Shown piece by piece: positions 10,468 to 21,489 of a DNA stretch of 64,000 nucleotides. A program made the position numbers and the translations under genes. The notes beneath the pieces were generated by a model. It saw only the letters and a program-made list of their open reading frames with translations. It ran no database searches and was not told the origin of the DNA. The stretch is taken from NCBI RefSeq assembly GCF_018143015.1, contig NC_054746.1, forward strand, positions 35,620,830-35,684,829. The letters run 5' to 3'. Positions within the stretch are counted from its first letter, which is position 1; each line of letters starts with the position of its first letter. The stretch is from Lytechinus variegatus. Taxonomy: Eukaryota; Echinodermata; Echinoidea; Temnopleuroida; Toxopneustidae.

Positions 10468-13400
10468 ATCTACCATCTACCTCAGCTACCATTATGACTA
10501 TCGACCCCATCTACTATTATGACTGGCGAACCCTTTCTTCTATTATGACTGCATGCGACCCTCATCCATTATTATGACTGGCGAACCCTTTCTCCTATTA
10601 TGACTGGCGACCCTCATCCATTATTATGACTGGCGAACCCTTTCTACTATTATGAATAGTGACCCTCATCTACCATTATGACTGGCGAACCCTTTCTACT
10701 ATTATGAATAGCGACCCTCATCTACCATTATGACTGGCGAACCCCTTTTAGTATTATGACTGGCGACCCTCATCCATTATTATGACTGGCGAACCCTTTC
10801 TCCTATTATGACTGGCGACCCTCATCCATTATTATGACTGGCGAACCCTTTCTCCTATTATGAATAGCGACCCTCATCTACCATTATGACTGGCGAACCC
10901 CTTCTACTATTATGACTGCCGACCCTCATCTATTATTATGACTGGCGAACCCTTTCTACTATTATGAATAGCGACCCTCATCTACCATTATGAATGGCGA
11001 ACCCCTTCTACTATTATGAATAGCGACCCTCATCTACCATTATGACTGGCGAACCCCTTCTACTTTTATGACTGGCGAACCCCTTTTAGTATTATGACTG
11101 GCGACCCTCATCCATTATTAGGACTGGCGAACCCTTTCTCCTATTATGACTGGCGACCCTCATCCATTATTATGACTGGCGACCCTCATCCATTATTATG
11201 ACTGGCGAACCCTTTCTACTATTATGAATAGCGACCCTCATCTACCATTATGACTGGCGAACCCTTTCCACTATTATGAATAGCGACCCTCATCCATATT
11301 ATGACTGGCGACCCTCATCCATTATTATGACTGGCGAACCCTTTCTACTATTATGAATAGCGACCCTCATCTACCATTATGACTGGCGAACCCTTTCCAC
11401 TATTATGAATAGCGACCCTCATCTACCATTATGAATGGCGAACCCCTTCTACTATTATGAATAGCGACCCTCATCTACCATTATGACTGGCGAACCCCTT
11501 CTAATTTTATGACTGGCGAACCCCTTTTAGTATTATGACTGGCGACCCTCATCCATTATTAGGACTGGCGAACCCTTTCTCCTATTATGACTAGCGACCC
11601 TCATCCATTATTATGACTGGCGACCCTCATCCATTATTATGACTGGCGAACCTTTTCTACTATTATGAATAGCGACCCTCATCTACCATTATGACTGGCG
11701 AACCCTTTCCACTATTATGAATAGCGACCCTCATCTACCATTATGACTGGCGAACCCCTTCTACTTTTATGACTGGCGAACCCCTTTTGGTATTATGACT
11801 GGCGACCCTCATCCATTATTATGACTGGCGAACCCTTTCTCCTATTATGACTGGCGACCCTCATCCATTATTATGACTGGCGAACCCTTTCTCCTATTAT
11901 GACTGGCGACCCTCATCCATTATTATGACTGGCGAACCCTTTCTACTATTATGAATAGCGACCCTCATCTACCATTATGACTGGCGAACCCTTTCTACTA
12001 TTATGAATAGCGACCCTCATCTACCATTATGACTGGCGAACCCCTTTTAGTATTATGACTGGCGACCCTCATCCATTATTATGACTGGCGAACCCTTTCT
12101 CCTATTATGACTGGCGACCCTCATCCATTATTATGACTGGCGAACCCTTTCTCCTATTATGAATAGCGACCCTCATCTACCATTATGACTGGCGAACCCC
12201 TTCTACTATTATGACTGCCGACCCTCATCTATTATTATGACTGGCGAACCCTTTCTACTATTATGAATAGCGACCCTCATCTACCATTATGAATGGCGAA
12301 CCCCTTCTACTATTATGAATAGCGACCCTCATCTACCATTATGACTGGCGAACCCCTTCTAATTTTATGACTGGCGAACCCCTTTTAGTATTATGACTGG
12401 CGACCCTCATCCATTATTATGACTGGCGAACCCTTTCTCCTATTATGACTAGCGACCCTCATCCATTATTATGACTGGCGAACCCTTTCTACTATTATGA
12501 ATAGCGACCCTCATCTACCATTATGACTGGCGAACCCTTTCTACTATTATGAATAGCGACCCTCATCCATTATTATGACTGGCGACCCTCATCCATTATT
12601 ATGACTGGCGAACCCTTTCTACTATTATGAATAGCGACCCTCATCTACCATTATGAATGGCGAACCCCTTCTACTATTATGAATAGCGACCCTCATCTAC
12701 CATTATGACTGGCGAACCCCTTCTAATTTTATGACTGGCGAACCCCTTTTAGTATTATGACTGGCGACCCTCATCCATTATTAGGACTGGCGAACCCTTT
12801 CTCCTATTATGACTAGCGACCCTCATCCATTATTATGACTGGCGACCCTCATCCATTATTATGACTGGCGAACCTTTTCTACTATTATGAATAGCGACCC
12901 TCATCTACCATTATGACTGGCGAACCCTTTCCACTATTATGAATAGCGACCCTCATCTACCATTATGACTGGCGAACCCCTTCTACTTTTATGACTGGCG
13001 AACCCCTTTTGGTATTATGACTGGCGACCCTCATCCATTATTATGACTGGCGAACCCTTTCTCCTATTATGACTGGCGACCCTCATCCATTATTATGACT
13101 GGCGAACCCTTTCTCCTATTATGACTGGCGACCCTCATCTATTATTATGACTGGCGAACCCTTTCTACTATTATGACTAGCGACCCTCATCTACCATTAT
13201 GACTGGCGAACCCCTTCTACTATTATGACTGGCGACCCTCATCTATTATTATGACTGGCGAACCCTTTCTACTATTATGAATAGCGACCCTCATCTACCA
13301 TTATGACTGGCGAACCCCTTCTACTATTATGAATAGCGACCCTCATCTACCATTATGACTGGCGAACCCCTTCTACTTTTATGATTGGCGAACCCCTTTT

Positions 13401-13960
13401 AGTATTATGACTGGCGACCCTCATTCATTATTATGACTGGCGAACCCTTTCTACTATTATGAATAGCGACCCTCATCGACCATTATGACTGACGAACCCC
13501 TTCTACTATTATGACTGGCGAACCCCTTCTACTATTATGACTGGCGAACCCCTTTTAGTATTATGACTGGCGACCCTCATGTATTATTATGACTGACGAA
13601 CCCCTTCTACTATTATGACTGGCGACCCTCATCCCCTATTATGACTGGCGACCCTTATGATTAATGTAGCCTCTTCCTTTTTATGACTAGCGACCCTTAT
13701 CTAGTATTATGAATACCGACCCTCATTGTTGATTATGACTAGCGATCCTTATGATCAATTACCCTTATGGTCCATTATGAATAGCGACCCTTATCTTGCA
13801 TTATGAAAATCGGACCTTATGACCCATGGTCCTTATGACCTTATGACTAGCGACCCCTTTTGCCTATTATGACTAGCGAGCTTTTGGGTATAGGATTTTA
13901 CACGTTATGACTAGCGGTCCTTATGACCAGTTAGTATTATGACTTATGGTCCTTATGACT
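10468..13960 (-). repeat. 26-bp minisatellite array, reverse orientation
   Basis: This is the reverse complement of the 1-3085 repeat: 26-bp monomers such as GACCCTCATCCATTATTATG alternating with GAACCCTTTCTACTATTATG. Rare variants mark long internal duplications whose offsets are whole monomers: ATGACTGCC at 10912 and 12211 (about 50 monomers), and CTAATTTTATGAC at 11501, 12359 and 12723 (33 and 47 monomers from the first). From about 13640 the units decay and change length. It interrupts the LINE reverse transcriptase. Confidence 0.97.
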
Positions 13961-14679
13961 GACGGGCTTATCCCGTCCTGTTAATAGCAGTTTTAACTTT
14001 TCATACTTTCCGTGATCACTTGGTAACGGAATAACAATGGGATACCCGGGTTATCTCTCACGCAGATTTTGAGAATGTCCGTATCGACTATCGAGTCGAT
14101 CGTGGGGGATTATATATGTTTCCTATGTTTTACTTTTCAAAATGAAATAATATGAGCTTTCGAACAGGAATTTGATCCCAGGATTTGATTCTTTTTTTTA
14201 TTCAAGATATTTTATAATCCCTTTTTAAATTTCTCAGTAGTCCAAAGAGAGAGAGATCGAGAGAGAAAAAAAAACACAAAAAGAAATCTCCGGGTGAAAA
14301 GTCAAATACACCCCCCTTTTTTTAATACAAAAGTAACCCTTTACCGGAGATTTTGGGAACACGCATGCGGTCCCTCCGATCCCGGAGTGGGGGGGGGGCG
14401 GGGGTGGCGGGGTATTTTCTCTTATAATACAAGAGGTCGAATCGTGATAAGCTATGCATGGATAGACCTATTTGCTCTTTATGACCTTGAGTACGTCCGT
14501 CTCTTTGCAAAAATTGTACACTATCCCGGAGTACGATGATACACGTACAACAATCATTGCTGCACACCAGCGAGTCGGGCTACACATGCGAAGAGGTGGC
14601 CGTCGTGTAACATTCTTGTCTGTGCATGACATTCTTGTTCGTACGGTTGTAAAACAACGATGATGTACTAGTTTTGAAG
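13961..14679. other. unique stretch upstream of the COMT-like gene
   Basis: No gene recognised. It is less AT-rich than its surroundings from about 14340 to 14670, with a short G run at 14387. If the candidate first exon at 14680 is right, this is its promoter and 5' untranslated region; I see no convincing TATA box. Confidence 0.4.
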
Positions 14680-14770
14680 ATGGAGAAAGGGAGATCACAA
14701 GTACAACAGCTTTCATGGAGTCAGTATATATATTGCAGGATCTTACTCTTCTTATATGATCCAGACGAAG
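14680..14770 (+). CDS. COMT-like gene, candidate exon 1
   Basis: An ATG in a strong context (AAGATGG) opens 30 codons beginning MEKGRSQVQQLSWSQ and ending LYDPDE plus one base, then GTAAGA. The phase (one base left over) matches the two bases needed by exon 2 and the join makes a Gly codon. A short hydrophobic stretch (YIYCRILLFLY) might be a weak anchor, but vertebrate membrane COMT has a longer one. No family conservation supports it, so it is inference from splice signal, phase and start context. Confidence 0.4.
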
Positions 14771-17700
14771 GTAAGATTCGGGTTTACACCCACATAAATT
14801 TAGAGAAGAAAATGATGGCTTTTTTTAGGGAAACATGGCTCGCGTCATTTGGCCGGGGGGGGGGGGCAATAATCCAGCAACTTGAAAAGGTGTACTACGT
14901 CCAACCCTCTCTCTTTATTATGGCTCTCTTGCTCACGATATTCAGTGTCAATGGTGATCGTTTGATTGTGTATTAAAGGACAAGTCCACCCTACAAAAAG
15001 TAGATTTCAACAAAAAGAGAAAAATTAAACAAGCACAAAGTACAATAAATGAAAATTTCATCAAAATCGGATGTAAAATTAAACAGTTATGACATTTTAA
15101 AGTTTTGCTTAATTTCACAAAATATTACTGATTACATGTACATCTTGGTCGGTATGCAAATGAGGGAACTGATGACATCACATACTCACTATTTCCTTTG
15201 TATTTTATTATATGAAATATTCTAATTTTCTCCCCATTGTCTTGTGAAACAAAGTTTTATTTCTCGCTGAACATGTGTAATTAACATGGTTTAATATTTT
15301 ATAGATCGGTCAAGTTGGTCCTTATTGTCAAATCTGTAAAAATTGAAATATTGTATAATTCAAACAATGAAATGAAAAAAGTGAGTGAGGGATTCATCGA
15401 TTCTCTCATTTGCATGTGACTAAATTGTGCATATAACTATTTTGTGAAAAATAAGCGAAACTTTAAAATGTCATAACTTTCTTATTTTACATCCGATTTT
15501 GATGAAATTTTGAGCATTATACTTGTTTGATTTTTCTCTATTGATTCAAACCAACATTTTTCTGAGGTGGACTTGACCCCGTTACAATAAACATTATTAT
15601 TGTTTATGAATACCAGTGGCGTATATGAGCCCACAATGGGGGGGGGGCGTGGCCAATATTTACGTATTTCTAAAAAGTCGTGAGCAAGCAAAAATAAAAA
15701 TGCTATTTTTAATATAAAAAGAATAATTTTGCAGTAGCTCCATTGACAATATGAAAAATATTATATTTCACCTCTCTTCAATATTCTTTTAATTACTTTT
15801 CCTTAATTTATCTTTATTTTTATTTGAAAAAAAAAGAAATAGTGGAAACAATTCCAGTTTGCCCGTAGTCTATTATTTTTCTAGATATATTAAAAAATAT
15901 CTGAAATCTAACACGGTTTTATACATTAAAGTTAAAACACACTATATCCATACAGTACATTTACCATGAAAACCAATCCAAACATTGAGAAATCCTATCA
16001 CGAAGTGGCATTCTCTTAATCTCGTTGGATGTCATGAATTATCCAAGATTTAAACATCTCAGTCGTCAAAGTGATGTTAATGGCTACTACAGTTATTATC
16101 CACTTGTTTCTATTAGTATCTGAGACTGAGGATAGATCCTTGAATATAATAATATTAACATTCATTTCTCACTATACTCATGTTAGCAATATAGCATCTC
16201 ATATCTTCTTTGTTAAAAGGGTGTTCAAGGTAGAAAATTATATGGTTTTTGTTAATGTATAGTAAAATCAGACGATTATAAACATAGAAAATTCCATCAA
16301 ATTAGACAAGGAATAGCAAATACGGGTACATTTTAACGGTTTATATTATTTCGGTGAAACAGCTCTGTGCACGTCCTCATCGATGAAAAGGGGCAAGCCC
16401 ATGATAATCTCCACTTTTCAGGGGCCGCGGAAGCGGGGGGGGGGGGGGGGGTGGGCAAGGGGGCTTCAGCCCCTCAGTTTTTTTTCCAAAACCGTGTACA
16501 AAAATCCATAAAAATGACCGTAATGATTGTGATTTTTTGCATGGTTAGCCCCCTACTTTTGACTCAGCCTCCCCCCCCCCCACTTTGAAAACCGTTCCGC
16601 GGCCCCTGCATTATTGTATTTCATTATATGAAAACGTGTTTAAACACATTTTTTGATCTAAGAATGTAAAAAATGGAATTGACTTCAGGGGAGAATTTTA
16701 TCAACATTTTCGTCCGACAAGTTTTCAGATTTCATGTCCATGAAACGCTCCCACTGTGGGCCTGTTTAGTAAGTTGACGATCCTGTTCATGATGAGATCA
16801 AGTGCTTCGGATGATGTAGAAGGATAAAATGATTTGTTATATCGGACCTACTTATCCTAAACCTGACCAAAAATGCTTACTCGAATGTCCAAATTTTATA
16901 TCAGAACATAAAATATTTCAGCTCGCGCTTCGCGCTCGCACCAATTGTTTAGATAAATACTTATCCTGTTCATGGTCACAAAGTAGGCTTAGAAATTAGA
17001 ATGGCAAGCTTTCGGTCGGAATATCAAAATTTTTTTGTTCGCTCTTTGTGCTCGCATCGATTAATTAGATACCAATATGTGTTCATGATTACAGAAAGTG
17101 CATATAGGATGTCCAAATTTTGGCAGAATCTCCCAATTTTTCAGCTCGTGCTTCCCGCTCGCACAATTCTTTAATTAAATACCCATCCTGTTCATGGTTG
17201 CAAAATATGCTTATCCCTAGTTTGGTGTCGGAAATTCAAATATTGTCAACTCGCGCTTCGCGTTCGCATAAAATATTGAGATAGATAAGGTGACGATCCT
17301 GTTCATGGTTAGATTAAGTGCTTAGAATGTCCAACTTTGGGTCGGAATATCAAAAATTTTCTGCTCGGGCTTCGCGCTCGCATAAAATGTTGAGATAGAT
17401 AGCCATCCTATTGTTGATTGCCAAAAGTACTTATAGTTTCCAAATTTGAGGTCAGAATATCAATTTTTTAGCTTGCGTTTCGCGCTCACATCAACTTTGG
17501 TTTGTTCCCGGCTGCAAAACGTGCTTAGAATGTCCGATCAGGAAACATATAGCTGAAAATATCCACCCCCCCCCCTATTGGCGAAAACTGGATCAGCCCC
17601 TAGTAAAGAAATTATATTGCTCCCGCACACATAATTTTAGTAGGGCCTACCACTCTGTTGAGATATTAAACTAAATTGAAACCCAAAGTGCTTAAGATTA

Positions 17701-20700
17701 TATACTTTCTGGTCGCATTAAATCTTTTCAAAAAGTGGTATTGTAACATATTCATGAATATTTTTTTCATGAACACATTGAAAAAAAGTGATCCTCGATT
17801 GTCTTTTTTTACGTGATTATGAAAAAAATATAATTCAACATGAATATAAGGCACCTATGATTGCCTGGCGGGGGGGGGGGCATTTTCCTAAAAGTTTACA
17901 GGGGCGCCAAAATTAGGACGGGCCCCCGGGGTGCAAAATCCTGGATACGCGCCTGATAGTAACTGTCGGATAACAAGGGACTTGTCGGATGAAATTTCTG
18001 ACAACTTCTTTCATGAAAGGCTCCCATGATTTACTTTTGTCTTGATTGTTGAAATTCGTTTCATTACAAGGAAGCACATTTTTTACCCACATCAAATAAA
18101 CTTTATCAAATCTTATTACACTTTCATGACGGCATGTACATGATATACCTGCATGTTTCCACAATGCCGAACTTTGAAATTCAATAACTTCATTAGTTTT
18201 TATCAAATTTGATATACACTTTCAGCGCTCTGTTCGTTCATCCTATTTTGGTAATTATTTTCAACCTGGAGTATATATACGCCTACCCCTTTAAGTTTGT
18301 CTCTCGAACTATACTGATCGAGTCATTATTTTCCTACATAATCCTCACACATAGGTCTACACATCTCAGGGATACAGGCGCGGCGATTTCTTGATATATT
18401 TTCTCTTTTTTGGGGGGGATCGAATACTGCGAACATTTTTTTTTTCAAAAAAAGGAAAGAGGTATCCTTTACACTATGATGTCCTCTTTTGTAAATATCT
18501 ATAAGAGTTTCATTCTTCTTTTTTTTCGCTTTCCTATTGCAAAAGTTGGAACCCCCTCTAATTTTCACAAAAGTACAGCCTACCTAAATACATGTAATAC
18601 AAACTTTTCCATTTCTCCTATTTTTGTTTCTCATCGTGTTTTCTTCTGTCTCTTTGATCTCCCTTCTTCATGCAGGAGTCTTAAAGGTATTATACGACCG
18701 ATGGTATGGCAGACTGTGCGATAGGATTTATCAGTACGTCATTGAGCATGCGCAGAGAGGAGATCCTGAGAGTATCATCAAAACGATGGATCGTTTCTGT
18801 CGTGAAAAGCAATGGACGTTCTGCCTCGGTGACGATAAAGGTATCGGTATATTTGGGTGTATAAGTGGGTATGTGACGAGTAGAAACAGCACTCGATCCT
18901 TTCTTTTTATATCATAAGTTTCATTCAGTTTCATGAATCATTAAGCAATGGGATATGACTTTTTTTTTTGGGGGGGGTTACATCAAGGGCTGCGGAAGCG
19001 AGGGAGGGGGTGGTCTTCAATTCCCACTTTTTTTCCAAAACCGCGTACAAAAACGTAAAAATGACCTTATAATTGTGACTTTTTGAATGGTCAACCCCCC
19101 CCCCACTTTGAAACCCGTTGCGCGGCCCCTGTACATATTTGTCAATTTTTTATTGGTTAGGATTAGCTGATTTTTTTAATTAATTTTTTATGAATAAATT
19201 AGCCGCACAACAATAGACAGTTTAGGACAGTTTCTATAGGAACAATCAGAGGCCAGTAATTCTTCAATCTCGAAACAACGTTTTACAGCTCAGACCCTCC
19301 CGAGACCCAACCCAACCCATTGTAAGCTAGATTTCATGTTTGAGTTCCAGAATCCCAATGTATGTATTATACCTAGAATAATTATATACATTATATACCT
19401 AGAATAATTATATCCATTTCCATCTTAATTTAATTTCTATTGAAAAATAGTATACTTATTTGAAACCTCCAATGTGTTGCCCAAATTGTCTAAGTGTTTT
19501 TTTTTCACAACATATGTATTATTATTTTTGTTTCTTTGCAACGGACACAAATACTTATGTTTATGGTATACAATTTGTTTTTGTCTTATGGAAGTGAAAT
19601 AAATAAATTTGAATTTGAATTTAAACATGTAGAATGTTACCGATCGACCCTTTTATTGACGGTTTGAGAGGATTTCACCTTTTTATGATCTGGCCGGGGC
19701 GCATTTAAAGATCTACAAACGACCATCGCTTTCTTCCTTTTATTCCTTCCATCCGTCTATCATCCCAGCCCCCATAGTGAGAAAGATCGTGCAGGAAACG
19801 AAACCCAAGACGTGTCTCGAACTCGGTACTTTCGTCGGTTACTCGGCTATCAACGCTGCTCGGGAACTTCCGGAAGGATCTCGGTACCTGTGCGTGGAGG
19901 CCGATGAAGATAGGGCTGTTACTGCCAGAAAGATGGTCGAATTTGCAGGATTGCAAGATGTGGTAACATTTAAATTAACTTTTTTTTCAACGTGCAGTTC
20001 AAGCGAAAAAGCACCCAGGGCAAGAGTTAAATTATGCCTCAATAATGGTTGCTTGTTTGGTTATTGTCAGAATGGACAAAGATTTTCTTTAATTTGTTGC
20101 CTTTTTGTCCACTAAAGTGACACATGTGGCAAGTGACCCTTCCTCCTTTCCACCTTTTCTTCGTAAATACCCAATACGCCACTAGTATTATATATTTGGT
20201 GCTTATTCCAGCCCCCCCTCCCCGACAATTTCGCAATAAATAACGCGAAAAGCTGGCGCCGCGCCGCAATGTACTTTTTCTTTCAAATCTTGCGCAACTT
20301 TTACTTTGCGATCCCGGAACGCGGTACTAAAATTACGCAACATGTGTTCGGAAGTCTTCAGAATATATCAGTCCGCCGGAAATTCAAAATCAGTTATTTT
20401 TAAAAGCATTTTTCTTAACTGGAAAGCCGTTCTTGTTAATGATATCCTAAACCTACGAACAACAAATGTAATTCCGAGACTGCATGAGAAAAGTTTTCCG
20501 AACCTTCGAATCTCACTCGAAACCATACCTCGAAGGGTGACCTTTCTCATCTCAATCAGAAGGCATCCTAAGGGGATGGGGGAGGGGGGGGGGGGGTAGA
20601 ATTCTGCCGTGATACGCCAAAGTTCTGCCAGACGCACGGACGATTCATATCGTCCTTAAACGTTGTCGAAATTGAGCCATTAAGTGTTTATTAAATGCAA

Positions 20701-21489
20701 ATAAACTATAATCAAACCCTTATACAAGGAACCATGGCCTTTGGAGTGAACGATAGGCCTATCTTTGTGAATTTTAGCTCATTTTAGAGCGAACTATGGG
20801 TCTATTCGTGATAAAGGTAAAATTCAATCTTATCATAGATATACAGTTCCAAGGGACTGTAGATAGCGTCGATAAAAGTATTTACAGATTGAGCTTTATT
20901 AACAGGGACTGAGAGAATGATATGAATTTAATATCTTGAATAACTGGTGCATATCGACTTTATTTTCTTCATTTTTTCACATAATGTTACTCTTACATTG
21001 CCACTAACATGTTATGCAGCAAGTAATTAAAAGAAAAACACCTTACCATTGATTAATACTTTTAAGAGAATAATCAATAATGATTTAATCATTGACCAGA
21101 TGAGAGTTGTCATCTGAAATATATTTCATGTTTATATAATTCTCTGTTATATTTTCTTTTCCGTGTACGATATACAGGTACAAGTCATAAAAGGCTTTTC
21201 CAACAAAGTGATTCCAAATCTAAAAGACGAATTCAACATCGACTCTTTTGATTACGTGTTCATCGATCACGTCAAATCTTTGTACAAAGCCGATCTCATC
21301 CTCCTGGAAGACCATCGACTTGTGAGAAACGGAACCGTAGTCGTTGCGGACAATATGGTCATACCAGGGTCGCCAAACTATCTCGAGTACGTCCGAAATT
21401 CACCGAAGTACGAATCGGAATACTTCGGGAGTTCTTTCGAGTTTACCAGTCTACCGGATGGTATTGAGAAATCCATTTTTGTGGGTTGA
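14680..21489 (+). CDS. catechol-O-methyltransferase-like protein (spliced gene, exons listed separately)
   Basis: A SAM-dependent, metal-dependent O-methyltransferase of the COMT family, which transfers methyl to a hydroxyl of a catechol-type substrate. Exons at 18676-18840, 19778-19962 and 21178-21489 join in phase with GT-AG borders and encode 219 residues, close to the 221 of human soluble COMT. A candidate exon at 14680-14770 would add 31 residues, giving 250. Visible family features (numbered on 250): ELGTFVGYS SAM loop (100-108), acidic SAM-ribose residue E126, metal ligands D177, D205 and N206, catalytic K180, and E235. The spacing of D177, K180, D205 and E235 equals that of human D141, K144, D169 and E199. 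Human W143, which walls the catechol pocket, is V179 here, so the substrate may differ. Introns hold several MITEs. Confidence 0.9.
14973..15580. mobile_element. foldback MITE, TTAAAGGACAAGTCCACC family, copy 2
   Basis: The left end TTAAAGGACAAGTCCACC and the right end GAGGTGGACTTGACC frame about 600 bp whose arms (CATCAAAATCGGATGTAAAA, CATTTGCATG and inverses) match copies 1 and 3. No ORF. Confidence 0.85.
15614..15800 (+). mobile_element. CAGTGGCGTA-type transposon end
   Basis: CAGTGGCGTATATGAGCCC is followed by a G run and GGGCGTGGCC, like the borders at 6130 and 48738. The right partner is not found, so the extent is approximate. Confidence 0.45.
16419..16608. mobile_element. 190-bp MITE with CAGGGGCCGCGGAA ends, copy 1
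   Basis: Perfect 14-bp terminal inverted repeats CAGGGGCCGCGGAA / TTCCGCGGCCCCTG. Long G and C runs lie inside the ends, and between them is CCAAAACCGTGTACAAAAA, shared with the copy at 18984. The CAG-type ends suggest hAT, but I could not find a matching 8-bp target duplication. Confidence 0.85.
16920..17602. repeat. GCTCGCGCTTCGCGCTCGC family units (block 3) with right transposon end
   Basis: Six regular units of about 110-125 bp; the GC word lies near 16920, 17038, 17145, 17250, 17362 and 17470. Each is followed by a phrase close to 'TTAGATACATATCCTGTTCATG' and then 'GTGCTTAGAATGTCC'. The block ends in CCCCCTATTGGCGAAAACTGGATCAGCCCCT, read here in two parts (17572-17581 and 17582-17601), the same right end as the 4404-9233 transposon. 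Confidence 0.8.
17640..17957 (-). mobile_element. transposon end with ATCAGGCGCGTATCCAGGA terminus
   Basis: Read on the minus strand it begins ATCAGGCGCGTATCCAGGAT, continues through GCACCCCGGGGGCCC and GGCGCC, and matches 51513-51780 on the plus strand over roughly 250 bp. Both carry the GCTCGC repeat family further inside, so they are two copies of one element in opposite orientation. Confidence 0.65.
18676..18840 (+). CDS. COMT-like gene exon, N-terminal helical region
   Basis: A 165-bp exon with a pyrimidine-rich tract and TGCAG before it and GTATCG after it (AAAG|GTATCG). It encodes VLKVLYDRWYGRLCDRIYQY and, further on, IKTMDRFCREKQWTFCLGDD. This corresponds to human COMT residues around ILNHVLQHAEPG...YCEQKEWAMNVGDKKG. 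The Trp that packs on SAM and the catechol (human W38) is kept in KQWTFCLG. Frame is fixed by phase 1 at both ends. Confidence 0.9.
18984..19131. mobile_element. MITE with CAGGGGCCGCGG-type ends, copy 2
   Basis: Its ends CAAGGGCTGCGGAAGC and GTTGCGCGGCCCCTG are diverged versions of the 16419 element, and it shares the core CCAAAACCGCGTACAAAAA. It is 148 bp long, shorter than copy 1 mainly because its G run is shorter. Confidence 0.8.
19440..19625 (+). mobile_element. possible LINE 3' tail
   Basis: An AT-rich stretch ending in GAAATAAATAAATTTGAATT repeats. Ends of this form (ATAAATAAA plus a TTTGAA microsatellite) are typical of LINE 3' termini in marine invertebrates. There is no coding remnant, so the call rests only on the tail. 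Confidence 0.35.
19778..19962 (+). CDS. COMT-like gene exon, SAM-binding core
   Basis: A 185-bp exon between CCATAG and GTAACA. It encodes RKIVQETKPKTCLELGTFVG followed by YSAINAARELPEGSRYLCVE and KMVEFAGLQDV. ELGTFVGYS is the glycine-rich SAM loop of the Rossmann fold, and the Glu of LCVEADED is the residue that binds the SAM ribose. It is three residues shorter than human COMT just before the SAM loop. It ends in phase 0. Confidence 0.95.
19963..21177 (+). other. COMT-like intron 3
   Basis: GT at 19963 and AG at 21177. It contains an ACGCCACTAG plus C-run transposon remnant near 20175-20225 and a G run at 20577-20596. No exon is seen; the open frame running on from 19778 past 19962 is intron read-through. 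Confidence 0.7.
21178..21489 (+). CDS. COMT-like gene terminal exon, catalytic half
   Basis: A 312-bp exon after TATACAG, ending in TGA at 21487-21489. It encodes 103 residues starting VQVIKGFSNKVIPNL. FDYVFIDHVKSLYKADL carries the first metal Asp and the catalytic Lys; GTVVVADNMVIPGSPNYLEY carries the Asp-Asn metal pair; SSFEFTSLPDGIEKS carries the conserved Glu near the C-terminus. The protein ends IFVG, matching the usual COMT end. Confidence 0.95.
   Translation, partial: VQVIKGFSNKVIPNLKDEFNIDSFDYVFIDHVKSLYKADLILLEDHRLVRNGTVVVADNMVIPGSPNYLEYVRNSPKYESEYFGSSFEFTSLPDGIEKSIFVG

Larger units (their letters stand above)
14771..18675 (+). other. COMT-like intron or upstream region rich in transposon pieces
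   Basis: If exon 1 is right this is intron 1. It holds a foldback MITE (14973-15580), a CAGTGGCGTA-type end at 15614, a 190-bp MITE (16419-16608), the GCTCGC repeat block (16920-17602), and a further element end at 17640-17957. 15800-16400 and 17960-18670 look unique and AT-rich; I see no exon there. Confidence 0.55.

Noticed and set aside
18624-18675. Hydrophobic N-terminus (FLIVFSSVSLISLLHA) for the COMT-like protein
   Set aside because: It has no ATG and is the pyrimidine tract of the intron ending in TGCAG.
19963-20115. Extension of the COMT-like exon past 19962
   Set aside because: Family similarity stops exactly at the GTAACA donor and resumes at 21178.
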